Source: Melieria omissa
Lineage: Eukaryota; Arthropoda; Insecta; Diptera; Ulidiidae
Length of the DNA: 64,000 nucleotides
Direction of reading: 5' to 3'
Assembly (NCBI GenBank): GCA_963971225.1
Contig: OZ020269.1
Coordinates: forward strand, 11,804,701 to 11,868,700
Of the stretch, positions 13,605-26,050 are shown piece after piece. The notes beneath the pieces are model-generated. The model made no database searches. It had not been told where the DNA came from and worked only from the letters and a program-made list of their open reading frames with translations. The position numbers and the translations under genes were made by a program. Each line of letters opens with the position of its first letter. The first letter of the stretch is position 1.

Positions 13605-16036
13605 AAAGTCGTAGTATAATGGTCGTAGTATTGTCTGAGTGCTTACCTGACTGTTCTGACCAGAAAAGTAAAAATATATTAAATAAGAACAAAAAAAAAT
13701 AAATTAAAAAATAAATAAATAAAACAAAGACCGGTCAGTTCTCAACACTATTGAGTAGATCTCTACATCATCTGTTATGTAGTATTGATTACAATTTTCC
13801 AGTGAGACAAATAGCAAACTTTCGCTCATATTTTGTGGGCATTTACAACATACGAGCAAAGCTGCTTGAAGATGCAGGGAGAGATGAGAACAGCAAAAGA
13901 GGACATGTTCAGTCATACAATTTTGATTTAATTGTATTATTTTTTTAATTTATTGATCTCAGTGGTTCTTGTGATCGAGTACGCAATAAAGGTTGACCTG
14001 CCAGTTGGTTGTTACAGTGTTGAGGAAGCGGCGCCAGTCAGAGATCAGCTTCGATATAGCTGACAACTCAGCAAGGCACAATAATACTGCTTGATTTATT
14101 ATACAAAAATTAGCTTCAATTTAAATAATTTTTTTGTTTCAAGTTTTGGTTTCAATACAAATAAAAATTTGCTATAAAAATATTTCAAAATACAATCAAG
14201 TTGACACAAACTGGTTGTCAAATTCTTACCGCCAATTTCATTCTCTCAGCAATATGCAAATTCGTATTTATGTAGACATGAAGGTTTGTTTGTCAATGCA
14301 AAAATGTATAAGGAAAAATTTCAAGGAGTGCATGAAAAATTTCAATGTACACAAAGTTGCAGCGCTGCAGCTGAAAAAGTTTACGGTAGACACGCGAAAA
14401 CATACACACACATATTTACATGGTAGCTTTCGTATGTGAGAATATGAATGTGAGTGCTGTTATGTAGATGAGAGAGATGCAGCAAAGCAAAGTGAAGCAG
14501 CTGCAAATGAGCATTTCCGCGGCGCTCATTGCGGAAACGCGGCATCAAGTGAAATCAATGCGACAAGTGCATCGCGAAAAAAGCGTAGCGCATGGGCAAT
14601 CACAAACCGCATAAAACACACTGACACATATGCATATTAGTTGCATGTATGAGTATGTGTGTGTGTGTTTGTCTGCATGGCTCTGTTGCACGTGCAACCG
14701 ATTGCAGGAAGTAAGCCAAATTAACATAAAATTGCTATAAATTTTTTGGTAACAAGTGATTTGTTGCTCGCGATGGTTTTTTGCTCTTATGTTTGTTGTT
14801 GTTGAATGCCAACACTAGTGAAGCGAAATTTTGTAATTTTTTTTGTACGCTGTTTGTGTTTGTGTTTTTGTTTTTTGCTGACTGTTCTTTGCCTGGATTT
14901 GGTGTATAGAGATTTTGGTTTGGGTGTTGCTATAAATAAAGTAGTTTTTGTTGTTGTTGGTATGGCGGTGTGTTTTTTTAAGATAAAACTTAAACAATTA
15001 TCTGTGTGTGTGCAGCCGAGTGCAGACACACACATACAACCAGACATACAAATTCTCTGTGTGCCTGAGTGAGTGAGTCGAAATGAATTTTTGTTTTATT
15101 TTTATAATTTTTTTTGGGGTGAGTGTATGTGTGTGTGTTTACCCTTCGACGAACGAGTCTTGTAACTCCATCATTTGCACACATGCATACACACACACGC
15201 ACTGTTCGTTGTATGCGGGCACGATTTATGCGCCCAAAAGACACTCTGCCGCTCCGACGTTTCGACCGCTGTTGCACCAACTCGTTGCTGCTTTTGATTA
15301 ATTGCAGCGCAAACAAAAAATTGCCGCCGCTTGTATGCGGAATTTTGCGGAATTGGCTGTTTGCTTTTTTGAACGCTGCCGCGGTCGACACGTGGTTGCA
15401 AACACATACACACACATCAAACACTTGCACTCACATATGTATTTAAAGGACCGCAGCTTGTTTCATTTTTTCATTCTTTTTTTTCATTTTTTTCATTTTT
15501 TTTTCTTTTTTTTTTTTTTCATTTTTGCATTTTATTTTTTCTTTTTGAAGTCTTTATTTCGGTCCCACACTTATTTGCCGAAAGCTGTTAGAACGAGTTC
15601 ATTGTGTACAAGAAACGCAGCGGCACATGTACGCAAGTTGTGAGGTTGTGTGGGTGTGTGCGTTTGTGTGTGAAGCCAAAAAGGATAGATAGGCTCGTGT
15701 AGATATGAATTTAGCTGTAATGCATGTAGCACAATTTGCTTGACCAGGGCGTCAGTGGTTGTTGGGGTGAACATTTTTTTCCGGGCGTTTGTGGTTTCGG
15801 TTGGACAGACAGTTGTGTGTTTCTGCTTCAAACATAAGTTGGATTCGTTATACACAATTTATGCGTTTAAAACAAATTCAGAGAAATAAGCTTTATATAT
15901 GTGCGTGTATTTTTTATGTGATATACGTATATGAATTTGATTCTGTATATCTTCCTGTACCTGCCCAAACCGGCTCTGACTGACTCAAGCCATAGTCAAA
16001 CAACAACTGCGCATCCATAATAGCTAAAAGCAGCTT
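13605..16036. other. non-coding intronic-type sequence
   Basis: Many GT/CA runs and a T-rich tract near 15470-15545. Long overlapping frames on opposite strands (14.8-15.9 kb) lack any domain. Confidence 0.5.
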
Positions 16037-16040
16037 TTAA

Positions 16041-16297
16041 CCCTAATTCCTAGAATTTTAAAAGTAACTTTAACCCAGAAGTGAGACTGTCAGGCTTATA
16101 TAAGCTAACTTAATGAAAAAAAAGTTAAAAAAAAAGTACAAAAACTGTCTAAAATGTTAAATTCATTAATGCAATATGATTCTAAGATTCCATTAGAAGA
16201 TTACATAAATTATTAAAATAGAAAATCTTTTGGTATAGAATTTATCACCATTTCAAATCTTTAGTGAGACTATGAAGCTCACTTCTGGGAATTAGGG
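16041..16297. mobile_element. small TTAA element (piggyBac-like MITE, 257 bp)
   Basis: TTAA at 16037-16040 and 16298-16301. The right end, read inward, is CCCTAATTCCCAGAAGTGAG. The left end has the same two halves, CCCTAATTCC and CCAGAAGTGAG, split by 24 bases. No coding capacity. Confidence 0.8.
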
Positions 16298-16301
16298 TTA
16301 A

Positions 16302-19191
16302 AAAAGGCACAAAAAGATTTCCAACGATTTGTTGACAAGTGCTGCCATTTTCAGTTTGAGGTCGAAAACTTCTCAGATCTGTTTTGTGTTGCAACGGATT
16401 TTGTATAGTAGACTTTATACTGAAATTTTTGCAAGAGAAACTCTGTTTTGAATTTATTCATATTTTTCCTTTTAATTTTTTCATACGTTTCCTTATTTTT
16501 AATATTTATTATTTTAATTTAAGGCTTCTAAAATTTGTCTTAATTTTTAAATTTTTTCATTTCTAACAAACCACAAAAATATTTACTTTTTTATGAATAA
16601 GTAAAATATTTTCATACAAGTAAATAGCAAAATATAATTTCGAGTGCTACGTGTGCACTGACAAAAGTCATTTAGTTGCCTTAAGCTTTTAAGTCAACAA
16701 TTTTTTATTCAGCCAAATTTAGCATAAAGCACAAATTAGAATACGTAGGTAATGCTTTGTCGATGCTGTGCATTGGGTCGTCGCCCCATAAACGCTTTTG
16801 TTAATAGACACTCGAAGTTATTTGAAATGTTCGCTTGGTTGCTGGGGCATATTTGCCAAGCGCACTCACACTCACCACACACCAGACAGTAGCCCTGGCC
16901 ATTGCCATTTCCTTTTCCATTTTTGCTCACACACACACACACAAAGCACATATAGATTCGTTTTTCTGTAAATTGTGCGGCAGCAGCCTCGAGGCCAGTC
17001 ACTAACGCACGCACTCATGCCGTCACTCATTCGTTCATTCATTCAACAATTCAAAAACTTAATATGCTTCAATAACAATTGTGACACGAGTGTGATTGCA
17101 AAAGGACACACACACAACGCACACATTGCCGAATTGAGAATATTTGCGTCAATATGGCGCCACAATCAATTTAGAAGACCCTCTTTTACATTTTTTTCCA
17201 ATACCCAACAACAACAAAAAATACGAAAAACTACGAAAAAAATACGAGAAAACTGCCTTAAAAGCGAAATTAGTTTCAAAAGCAACACAAGCAAAAATCT
17301 GTTGAAGACGACCGAACTTAAATGGTCGAGTGGCCAAAAACGAAATCGCAGCATTTGCCATAGACGAGGATTTTCTATGGGCCGTTTGCTTGAAACGTTG
17401 GTTGAGCAAATAAATTAGTGTTTGGCCCAAGCAACAACTGGCTTTGAGAGCATTTTTGTGTGAAAATGAAACACTGCAGTGTGCGTTGCAGAATGTCGCA
17501 AAGTCCCACAGGCTTTCATCCATTTGGCTTAGTGAGCAAAATGGATCAATGCACACAGAGGAAAACGCTGCGCATGGGTCTTTGTCAAGTTTAAGTTGGA
17601 CTATTCAAATTCTTAATATAGGACAATCTTTTAACCGCTGACACGTGTATTAAAGTTTTTATTTTAAGTGCTGCGCAAATAAGCTGAAACATACCAACAA
17701 TTGGCAACGCATGTTTGTCGAGTTTTGGGTAAAGAAAAGTTAATTTTTTCTTAACGAAAACAGAATCATAAAAATGTTATCAATTGCAAATTGATTGATA
17801 CACCAGTGCGTCGACACACATACATACATATCTATTTGAGCACACAAACATCTTCGTTCAAAACTTGAATACCCACGCATTGCGTATACGCCCCGCTGTG
17901 CGCTTCAATGTGGGTTTTAGTTCAATGATTAATGGTCACTTGAGATTACAAGTCATGCTGCCACTTCAAACAGCAACATTGGTCCAATACTGACATTCTT
18001 TTTTCAGTTATCTGGTCAATGCATCACAAAGTTGCTAAGAAAATTTGTTTTAGGCAGCTAAAAATAGACCAGTTTGGGTTGGCGGCGCGGCCGCGGCCGG
18101 AAAAATCATGTCTTCTCTGCGTTGTGGGCGCGCATTTGCATAGCACTCATCCCAAGTTATTAATGTTTACATATGCACAGAATTTGGGTGAAGCATGTTG
18201 CTGGGCAATGGCGCTGCACGCTTGACCCTTGAACATAGAAACCATCAATCTCTGTGTTTGCATAATTTCTTGTTATTTGGCTATTACGCACTTTTCTCTT
18301 GCAATCACCAGATATTGTAAATTTTCTTATCTTCACTTTTACATTGCTTTTTGCGTTTACATTGTTTTTTTTGTCTATTTTTATTTTGTATTTTTCTCAT
18401 TTTTTTCAACTGTTTGCTCTCCTCATTCATTCTCGTTTATTTTCAAATTTCGAAATTTTCTGCCACTTTCTGCAATTCAACATTTTTTCATTCACTTTCC
18501 AACTCCCGAGACGTGTTAATTCTGTTGCGTTTACTAGAAAAATTACCCAAGGATATTCTGAAAAAAATGAAGCTGAAAATAAAGCAAGCAAAGGGCCAAG
18601 CAAAAAGCCCCGACTGGTGATTGATTGTTGCACACACACACACAGGCATTCATCTCTGCCAGCTGCCAACAGCAATGTTGTTGTGCCTGTTGGTCTACAC
18701 GCACTGAAGTGAGCAGCAAAAACCGTCGCAACATATTTTATATCCTTTAGTGAAACGACCAATACTGAGTTCTGCCTTCTTTGCTGTGTACTCTTTCTTC
18801 AGCTCTCAATTCCTAATTGCTACTTATTGGATTTTGAATGTTGTTGGCCTGGCAGAGATTGAATGTTGAACATTCCCTCTCGTTACAAATGTTTAATCTG
18901 TCTGTCATCTGATATCTCAAGTCTGTTGTAATTTGTCATACTTAATTTTGCAATTCGTGGTCGTTCGGTAGATAACTCAAATCATTTGTTCAAGTCATGG
19001 TGTCAAACAGCTGTGGATAATGTGAACTGACATTTCAATTAATTGAAAGCCTAAGTGTATGCAGCAAATAATTGCAAGTAATGGCAATGTGAACAGCATT
19101 AATGTGATTTGATGCTAGAATGTCAAAGGTTGTCAAAATGACGTCATTGCGTGTTTATTTTTTGAATATTTTACTGCATCACATCTTTCGA
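16302..19191. other. non-coding intronic-type sequence
   Basis: No exon or domain supported. Opposed open frames at 16.97-17.56 kb cancel each other out as evidence. Confidence 0.5.
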
Positions 19192-19470
19192 GACTTTAGC
19201 TATGCTGAAAGCTTAATTGAATAAAGTATAAAGAATAATAAAAATTATGAGCATTTGAAGACAGTGGGTGAATAATTTTGGGGATGTTGCGGCAAAGCAT
19301 AAAACGCAGTGGGATTCAAGTGTAGTGTCGTTCAATCGAGACTTAAACTATATTGAAAGCTAAACTGAATAATATATAAAAAATAATAATAAAAAATATG
19401 AGCATTTAAAGATGGTTGGTGAATAATTTTGGGAATCAAGTGTAGTGTCGTTTAATCGGCAGTTGAATAC
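19192..19470. repeat. tandem duplication, about 148-bp unit
   Basis: GACTT..GCTATGCTGAAAGC at 19192 and GACTTAAACTATATTGAAAG at 19340. Both continue through TATGAGCATTT, GGTGAATAATTTTGGG and TCAAGTGTAGTGTCGTT. The second copy lacks about 26 internal bases. Confidence 0.8.
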
Positions 19471-19659
19471 AAAACTTTTAAAAAGCATGAACAATCAACA
19501 TTGAACGATACAAACGGCTGTGGTCGGGGAGCAAAAATAGAGAAAATATATCAGCACAGATAGAGAAGAAAAGAAAGGATGGGAGCAGGTTGGGATCAAC
19601 AGATAAATTGAATTCGGAACGCATTCTAGTGTTAAGATCTGCTAAAGAGTTTTTAGTCT

Positions 19660-20085
19660 GAGTTTAAGGCGAAGTTTTGTTAAATTTGCGTTGATATCAA
19701 TAACACATTTTTTATATTTCTTAAATATTTTTAGATATATTTTATGCTAATATAAGCAACAACAATTAATTTAAAAAATATTTAAAAATGTTTTAAATTA
19801 ATCACATTTAAACTTTTTGTATGAACATAATTTTTTGTTTTAAAATATTAAATGAAAAAATTGTTGAATTACTGAGTTTAAGGCGAAAAAAATTTAAAAA
19901 AAAAAATCGTTGATATCAGTAAGTTAATTTTTTTTAAATATTTCTTAAATATTTTTAAATATTTTTTATGCTTAAAAAGTAATTAACTAACAAAAATTAA
20001 TAAAAAAAATATTTAGAAATGTTTTAAATTAAGCACATTTATTTTTTACATAAGTTGTAAAGAATTTTCTGTATGAGAGGAATTT
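19660..20085. repeat. tandem duplication, 214-bp unit
   Basis: GAGTTTAAGGCGAA starts at 19660 and at 19874. Each copy runs through CGTTGATATCA, TTTCTTAAATATTTTT and GTTTTAAATTAA.CACATTT. It ends 80 bases before the first dpr exon seen here. Confidence 0.8.
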
Positions 20086-20163
20086 TTTGTTCCAAAAATA
20101 ACAAAAATTAAAAAATGATTTAATTAAGACTTATTTTAATATAATCAATTCTTCTAATTTTAG

Positions 20164-20265
20164 GTCTCTTGGATACGCAAAAAAGACTATCATTTACTGA
20201 CAGTTGGGCTGACAACATACAGCAGCGACGAGCGATTCAGTGCAACGCATCTCAAGCATTCAGAG
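20164..20265 (+). CDS. dpr13: dpr-family gene, coding exon (Ig1, middle part)
   Basis: Exon of a Dpr (defective proboscis extension response) protein, a neuronal surface Ig protein whose family binds DIP partners in synapse specificity. It follows a T-rich tract ending in TTTTAG and ends at GAG|GTAAGA. The 34 codons begin VSWIRKKDYHLLTVG and end THLKHSE, which includes the Ig1 core tryptophan (VSW) and the D-E strand region. It reads in phase 0 at both ends and joins without a frame change to the next exon, which starts DWTLQIKF. The preceding exon, which should carry the first Ig1 cysteine, was not found in the window. The symbol dpr13 rests on remembered similarity to the fly protein; another dpr paralogue is possible. 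Confidence 0.85.
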
Positions 20266-22212
20266 GTAAGAAATGTGATGAATAAATTTATTTGGAAATA
20301 TTAAGAAAATTTTAAAAAATTAAAAACACAATATAAACTTAAATTCTACTGAAAATTGAACGCGGTTGTCTGAAAAGTTTTCTATCTAACAAATAAACAA
20401 TGCAATTCGTATTAAAGTTGATATTAATTTTCAGTATAGTCTCCTTATAAGTCTTCACAATTCGCTCAGTACTGCTGCCAGCTCTTTAACGCACTGATGA
20501 CCATTCGCCTAGTCGCGAGTTTGATCATTTCCAAAGCTCTATTTGGACTGTTTAAAACAGAGATGTCCATTCGGCTAGTGTCGGCAAACGCGCCTAGAAC
20601 CTTCTGATGCCTAAATTTTGATTCAATTTGCGAGAAATATGTTCTTGGAACATACTCATAGCGTCTTCTATATCTTTCACTTTAATTCAACTATTGTCGT
20701 ATTTGATATGCTTAGACTTTATTACTCTTTTAAAGGAAATATTGAATGGTTCCTCTTCACTTGATTTTTCCGTTTGGAGCTGCGCATCCAAAGTGGCTGA
20801 AATTTTGATCAGTTCCTTTCAAAGGGGCCACAAACATATTTCCTACCTTTTTCTGGCGTTTTCTGCCATCTTCATGTGGATATTAAAAACTTTTCAGACC
20901 TCCGTAATATTTTTGCTTCAATCTACAACCAACAGAACTCTATAATGCATCACTGCACCATTTCGTCTGCTTGAACGAAATGCTTCAAATTTCTTCCAAT
21001 ATTTTTCATGAAGCTTTATAACAATTTCACTTCCTCAAATTGCTCATATTTTCGAAAGCTCTGCCTTGAATAAATTTCTCTCTAAGCACTCATATTTCCA
21101 ACAGCTACAACTATTGTCTTCCAAAGCCATAAATGTTGCCATGGCTAGCAAATATTTGCACATAAATATTTGTTCATGCTCTATGCGCACAGTAGTTGAA
21201 CACACTCAAGTCCTTGAAAGTTGAAAATAGCAAAATAAATAAATGAAAAATTCTCCAAAAAAACAACCCCATGAAATGAATTTCATGTGCATAAATGCAA
21301 CAAACGTGAGTGAGCGAAATGAAAAAAAAGGCGTGCAAAAACTGGAACGGCCAGCATCATTAACAGTGCTTATGGCCAGCGACAAGCAGTCATTGCGCCG
21401 TACATACAAATGCGAACGTGCTGCAGTCGAGCAGGCGTTGCAGCACTAATACAACGCACCCGAAACGTGACTTTCATGGGCAACCGCAATGGTTGACCCG
21501 CGCCCGCAGTGCACAATCCACAGCTCGTCGACCGCACAGCATTAGAGCGAACGCGCTCTGGCACTTTACAGAAATCTATTGACACGTCGTAGTGCAAAAA
21601 CCCACCAAAGGCTATGAATACACACACACACACACATGTGTAGTGCTGCTGTATTGTTGTGCATGGCATTTGTGGGCAGCAATCCTCTTTCCCCCTTTTT
21701 GGAAAACTAAAAAGAAAACCACAGTGCAACATTGACGCACGACAGCGACAACTACGACGACTGGCACAACTGAATACACTTCATTTCATTTTCGATTTTT
21801 CTCTAGACGATAAAGTGCATTACTCGTTGGCATTTTTTGTCCAACAACAAAAACAACAATAAAACGAAAAACTAAAAATCAACCCACAGCAGTGGCATTA
21901 ATAAAACTTGCCATTTTTATATGCACGCAACTACTCACAATTTTCATCTCTACAATTCTTTTTCCCCAACTCTCGTTCTATTTTCTATTGCAACGTAAAT
22001 CATAACAACAACAACAACAACAATGTTGGAAATTTGCTCCCCAACGCAATGGAACTCAACTCAATTCAACGCAACCACACCAAAACCATATTCGATGTAA
22101 CGAAATCAAATGCAACGGCAACGGCACGGAACCAAAACCGAACATTGGCACCGCATCACATCACATCACATTGCAACGCATCGCATCGCTTGGTGTCCAA
22201 CATCACCCGCAG
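20266..22212 (+). other. dpr-family intron between the two Ig1 exons
   Basis: 1,947 bases. A GGTTGTCTGAAAAGTTTTC start at about 20363, followed by TATAGTCTCCTTA, is reminiscent of mariner ends, but no transposase motif could be read in 20.4-21.0 kb. CAA and CA repeats near 21.6-22.0 kb. Confidence 0.7.
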
Positions 22213-22321
22213 GATTGGACGCTACAAATAAAATTTGTGCAACTACGTGACGCCGGCGTCTACGAGTGCCAAGTGTCCACCCATCCGCCCACGTCGATAT
22301 TTCTGCATTTGAATGTTGTCG
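22213..22321 (+). CDS. dpr13: dpr-family gene, coding exon (end of Ig1)
   Basis: Starts after CACCCGCAG and ends at GTC G|GTGAGT. It encodes DWTLQIKFVQLRDAGVYEC and continues through QVSTHPPTSIFLHLNVV. This holds the Ig signature D-A-G-V-Y-E-C (F-strand cysteine) and the G-strand, so it completes Ig1. The leftover single G pairs with AA of the next exon to make a Glu codon (phase 1). The intron before it is 1,947 bases. The first cysteine partner lies upstream, outside the recognised exons. Family membership is clear; the exact paralogue is inferred. Confidence 0.9.
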
Positions 22322-22979
22322 GTGAGTATTGAGCAGGTGGCATGCGAACATTTTTCTCTCTTACCAGAGGAATTTTCGACAGTTGCCACATTATTTGTAT
22401 GTATGTATGTGTGTGTATGCAAAGGAAGGTCGGTCTTCATACAACGACCGCAGCATTTGTGCAATTTAAAAACCTCCAGACCGCACTTAAAGCGGCACCG
22501 GTGGCGTATGATGAACATTTTCGGTTGAGATTTCTGAGCATTGCATGATTACATTTTAGGTTTTATATTTTCCATTTGGTGTGCATAAAAATGAAATATG
22601 ATTTGAGTGGGGGGTGTGTATAGGTGTTAGTGTGAGTGCAGCTGCACTCGCTGAAAGGGCCAAGTTGCAAATGAAATGATGCGCTATTTTGCATGGCGCC
22701 CATCTGGCGTCTGTCAAATGGAGTGCAGTGCAATGAATTTTGAGCGCTTTGATGCTTTCAAATTTATTCTTTTTCATAGCCGATTGAAGTGGAAATACTT
22801 TGTGTGATGGGTGGGTAGTAGGGACGTTTGGTGGGCGCCTCTAAGGCATCACTTGGGTCATGTGTTGCATTATGGGACCAAGGGTACACGTGGTAGAAGA
22901 AGAATTTTGAGTTTTTGAAGAAGAAGATTAAAGAATTTGAATTTGAAGAATTTTTCAAAATGACTTGGGGGTATCTTCT

Positions 22980-23165
22980 CTAAGTTGGCTTAACAGCTGC
23001 AGAAGTCCTGTCCCTAGAGTCAGAAGCGCGTTCTTGCAAACGTTGGACCTTTGCAGAAGAGACTCTCAATGGTTTGCTCGCAGCTTTCATACCTGCAACT
23101 TCTGCAGCAGTCATTATACTGCAAACCCAGTCTTTCGGCATGTTGGCCCATGTGCCAGTGTCTAG
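22980..23165 (-). pseudogene. LINE C-terminal zinc-knuckle remnant
   Basis: The minus strand reads GHWHMGQHAERLGLQYNDCC, then RSCRYESCEQTIESLFCKGP with ARTRF, before stops. This is the same C-terminal block as in the LINE at 27.4 kb. Only about 60 codons survive. Confidence 0.7.
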
Positions 23166-24785
23166 TTATGAGTCCTATGGGGATCTATATAGAAATTTGT
23201 TTAGTTGCATAAATTTTCTGGAGATTTTGCGTGATATGCGCCAAATTTAGTTGTTTTATATAGACTAATTTGTTCAAACTGCTCAAACTATGAATTTTCT
23301 ATTCTATATTTTCTATTCTTCTCCTACAAAGAGGTGTGTCTGCATCATAAATACTTTTGTTTATGAATTTCGGTTTATTTTACCATTTAGGGCATTTCGT
23401 AAGTTATCAGACTGATTAAAATATTTCCGCTAAATTTGCAAAACGAAATTCATTCAAGGACCTTTTATTAGATAGTTTATATTCATTCCATAATAGCTAT
23501 GAGTTCAAATGTAAATGTGTTTATATTTGTATGTGTGTGAGAGAGACGCCGCCATTACCAGCTTTTGGGTCTATATTTAACACACAAACGCACACACATA
23601 TAAACATCTACATAAAAGTAATATTGTTCTATATTTAATGGCTGTTAACAATTGTACAATCTACAAGCCAGCATTACGCTGACAAACAGACACAATAAAC
23701 ACACACACACTCAGACAAAACAACACAAACCGCATACACGCAAACAGTCAGCTATACAATTCGCTTTCGCCGCATTTCACAATTAAATTTGCGTTAATGA
23801 AGCGCATTTATTTAGCGCCTCACAAACACTTGCGCACGATTTATTTTTGCAAATATTTACATACAAACAGCCAAATGGACCTACACCTGTACTTCATATA
23901 CAAGTAGTAGTTATTTTAGAAGCACACACTTAGCCGCCGCTGTGCTTTTAGTTGATTTCATTGATAATTCCAAAAAATATTTCTATATTTGCTAAACTCA
24001 TTCCACTTAAATCAATGAATTTTCGAGGCAATTTGTCCAATTTTTAGATATTAAAACAGCGCCCAAAACTATACTTTACTATAAGCCATATTGGCTGATT
24101 GTATCATACTGTACTGTATGTATGTGTGCATGTTTTTGTATGCAAGTGTGTGTGCGTGTATGTGCATTTGCGTTTGCGTATAGCGCTTTATGCAAAGCTC
24201 AGCTGAATTTGAAATTCATTTTCAATGGCCAAAACGGAAGCTTTAAATGTGCCCGCACATACACATTCATTGAATTGGCAAAAATATGAAAATATTTTCA
24301 AAAAGTAATATTTTCATTTTACAAATAGATTTTGAATGAAGCGTGCAAAAAATTTTAAATATTTGTTTAGAATCCATTTACATGCAAATTGAGTAAAACG
24401 TATGAAGAAAAAAGAAAAAATAAGTGAAGCAAAATGCATAAATGTGCAGAAAATTGATTTTATTTGTTCAGTTAAATCTGTAAATGGACTGAAAATTTAC
24501 TTTAAAGAGAGAGTTTTATGGCTTTTACTTTTGAATAGTAAATATTTTATGTCAATAAATTTTTTGTAGCTTTATTTTTAACCATTGAAGCTGTTTTTAC
24601 TTTATTTGTTGTTTTTTAGCTTTTAATTTTTTGTTTTATTTGACTATTTATTTACATGGAAAGTTTAAGTTTTTTTTTAATATTTCATTTAAAGTTTAAT
24701 TTATTTACTTCGAAAGTTAAATTTTTTGTAATATTTTATTATTTTTTTTTATATATTTTTATGTTCTATTTTATTTTATGATATT
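23166..24785. other. non-coding intron sequence
   Basis: Part of the 7.4-kb intron. CA-rich at 23.5-23.8 kb, then progressively T-rich toward the pentanucleotide array. No coding signal. Confidence 0.6.
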
Positions 24786-25380
24786 TTGTTGTATTTTATT
24801 TTATTTTATTTTATTTTATTTTATTTTATTTTATTTTATTTTATTTTATTTTATTTTATTTTATTTTATTTTATTTTATTTTATTTTATTTTATTTTATT
24901 TTATTTTAGTTTATTTTATTTTATTTTATTTTATTTTATTTTATTTTATTTTATTTTATTTTATTTTATTTTATTTTATTTTATTATATTTTATTTTATT
25001 TTATTTTATTTTATTTTATTTTATTTTATTTTATTTTATTTTATTTATTTTATTTTATTTTATTTTATTTTATTTTATTTTATTTTATTTTATTTTATTT
25101 TATTTTATTTTATTTTATTTTATTTTATTTCGTTTTGTATTATTTTATTTTATTTTATTTTATTTTATTTTATTTTATTTTATTTTATTTTATTTTATTT
25201 TATTTTATTTTATTTTATTTTATTTTATTTTATTTTATTTTATTTTATTTTATTTTATTTTATTATATTATATTTTATTTTATTTTATTTTATTTATTTT
25301 ATTTTATTTTATTTTATTTTATTTTATTTTATTTTATTTTATTTTATTTTATTTTATTTTATTTCGTTTTGTTTTATTTT
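24786..25380. repeat. long (TTTTA)n pentanucleotide microsatellite
   Basis: About 590 bases of almost pure TTTTA units, with a few TTTA slips and rare substitutions (near 24909, 24984, 25133, 25265 and 25363). Because 5 is not a multiple of 3 and no unit makes a stop in one frame, it creates a false 214-codon frame of repeating F-I-L-F-Y. It is not a gene. Confidence 0.98.
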
Positions 25381-25840
25381 ACTTTATTTTTTTTTGTTTT
25401 TATTTATTTGGAAAGATTAACGGTGGATAGTCGAACATGAAAAGTCTTAAATAAAAGTTATAACTCAAAAGCCAATCGTTTTCATTCTACGAAATCTTTT
25501 CAGGTCCTTCAATGAAGCTTAAAATATATGCAACTTGGAGACATGTGCGTAGACTCATGATTGCAGAAGGAATAAAATTCTATCAAAGATCTAGAAATGA
25601 ACATAGATAAACATAGATGAGATAAAAATGATCAAAATGATGGATTGCACATTTTTTCATAAAAAACTATTTTGCTATCATTTTGTCCAATAACTTCTTG
25701 TGCTGAACAATTATATTTCAATATTCAATATTTTGTGCTGCTTAAGCCTCAAACTGACCTGTAATCCTTCGCTTCAGCTTCACCGTCAACCTGTTCTACC
25801 TGTTAGCGTTGGTTACACCTTCAAGGTCATTGCTTATTAC

Positions 25841-26042
25841 TAGGGATCGGATTTATATGCAAATGCATATTTTTTTGGAGCTTCCGATTTGAGCGGGACC
25901 AAGACAGAAAATATTTTTATTGAAAAATATTAAGAATGAGCTAACATATGCACTGTATATTTGCATATGTTTGCATATTTTGCGTATTTTTGCATTTTTT
26001 GCATAGTTTTTGTATAGTTTTTGCATATAAATCCGATACCTA
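25841..26042. mobile_element. hAT-type MITE, 202 bp, 8-bp target duplication
   Basis: CTTATTAC at 25833-25840 is repeated exactly at 26043-26050. The ends are inverted repeats TAGGKATCGGATTTATATGC. The interior is rich in ATGCAAA and has no coding. An 8-base duplication with TAGG-type ends points to the hAT superfamily. It is in the intron before the Ig2 exon. Confidence 0.78.
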
Positions 26043-26050
26043 CTTATTAC

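Noticed and set aside
14990..15446. Opposed 146- and 107-codon frames
   Set aside because: Both cross GT/CA repeats and neither has a domain.
17149..17556. Opposed frames of 135 and 147 codons
   Set aside because: No domain, no codon pattern, and mutual overlap on both strands.
1..20163. Search for the upstream dpr exon carrying the first Ig1 cysteine
   Set aside because: No stretch matching the expected cysteine-containing end with a donor site was recognised; it is probably left of the window.
20363..21000. Possible mariner-type element on the minus strand
   Set aside because: The start motif looks like a mariner end, but no catalytic or helix-turn-helix motif could be read and no second end was found.
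24786..25430. 214-codon open frame of F-I-L-F-Y repeats
   Set aside because: It is only the translation of a (TTTTA)n microsatellite; there is no splice or start context and no domain.
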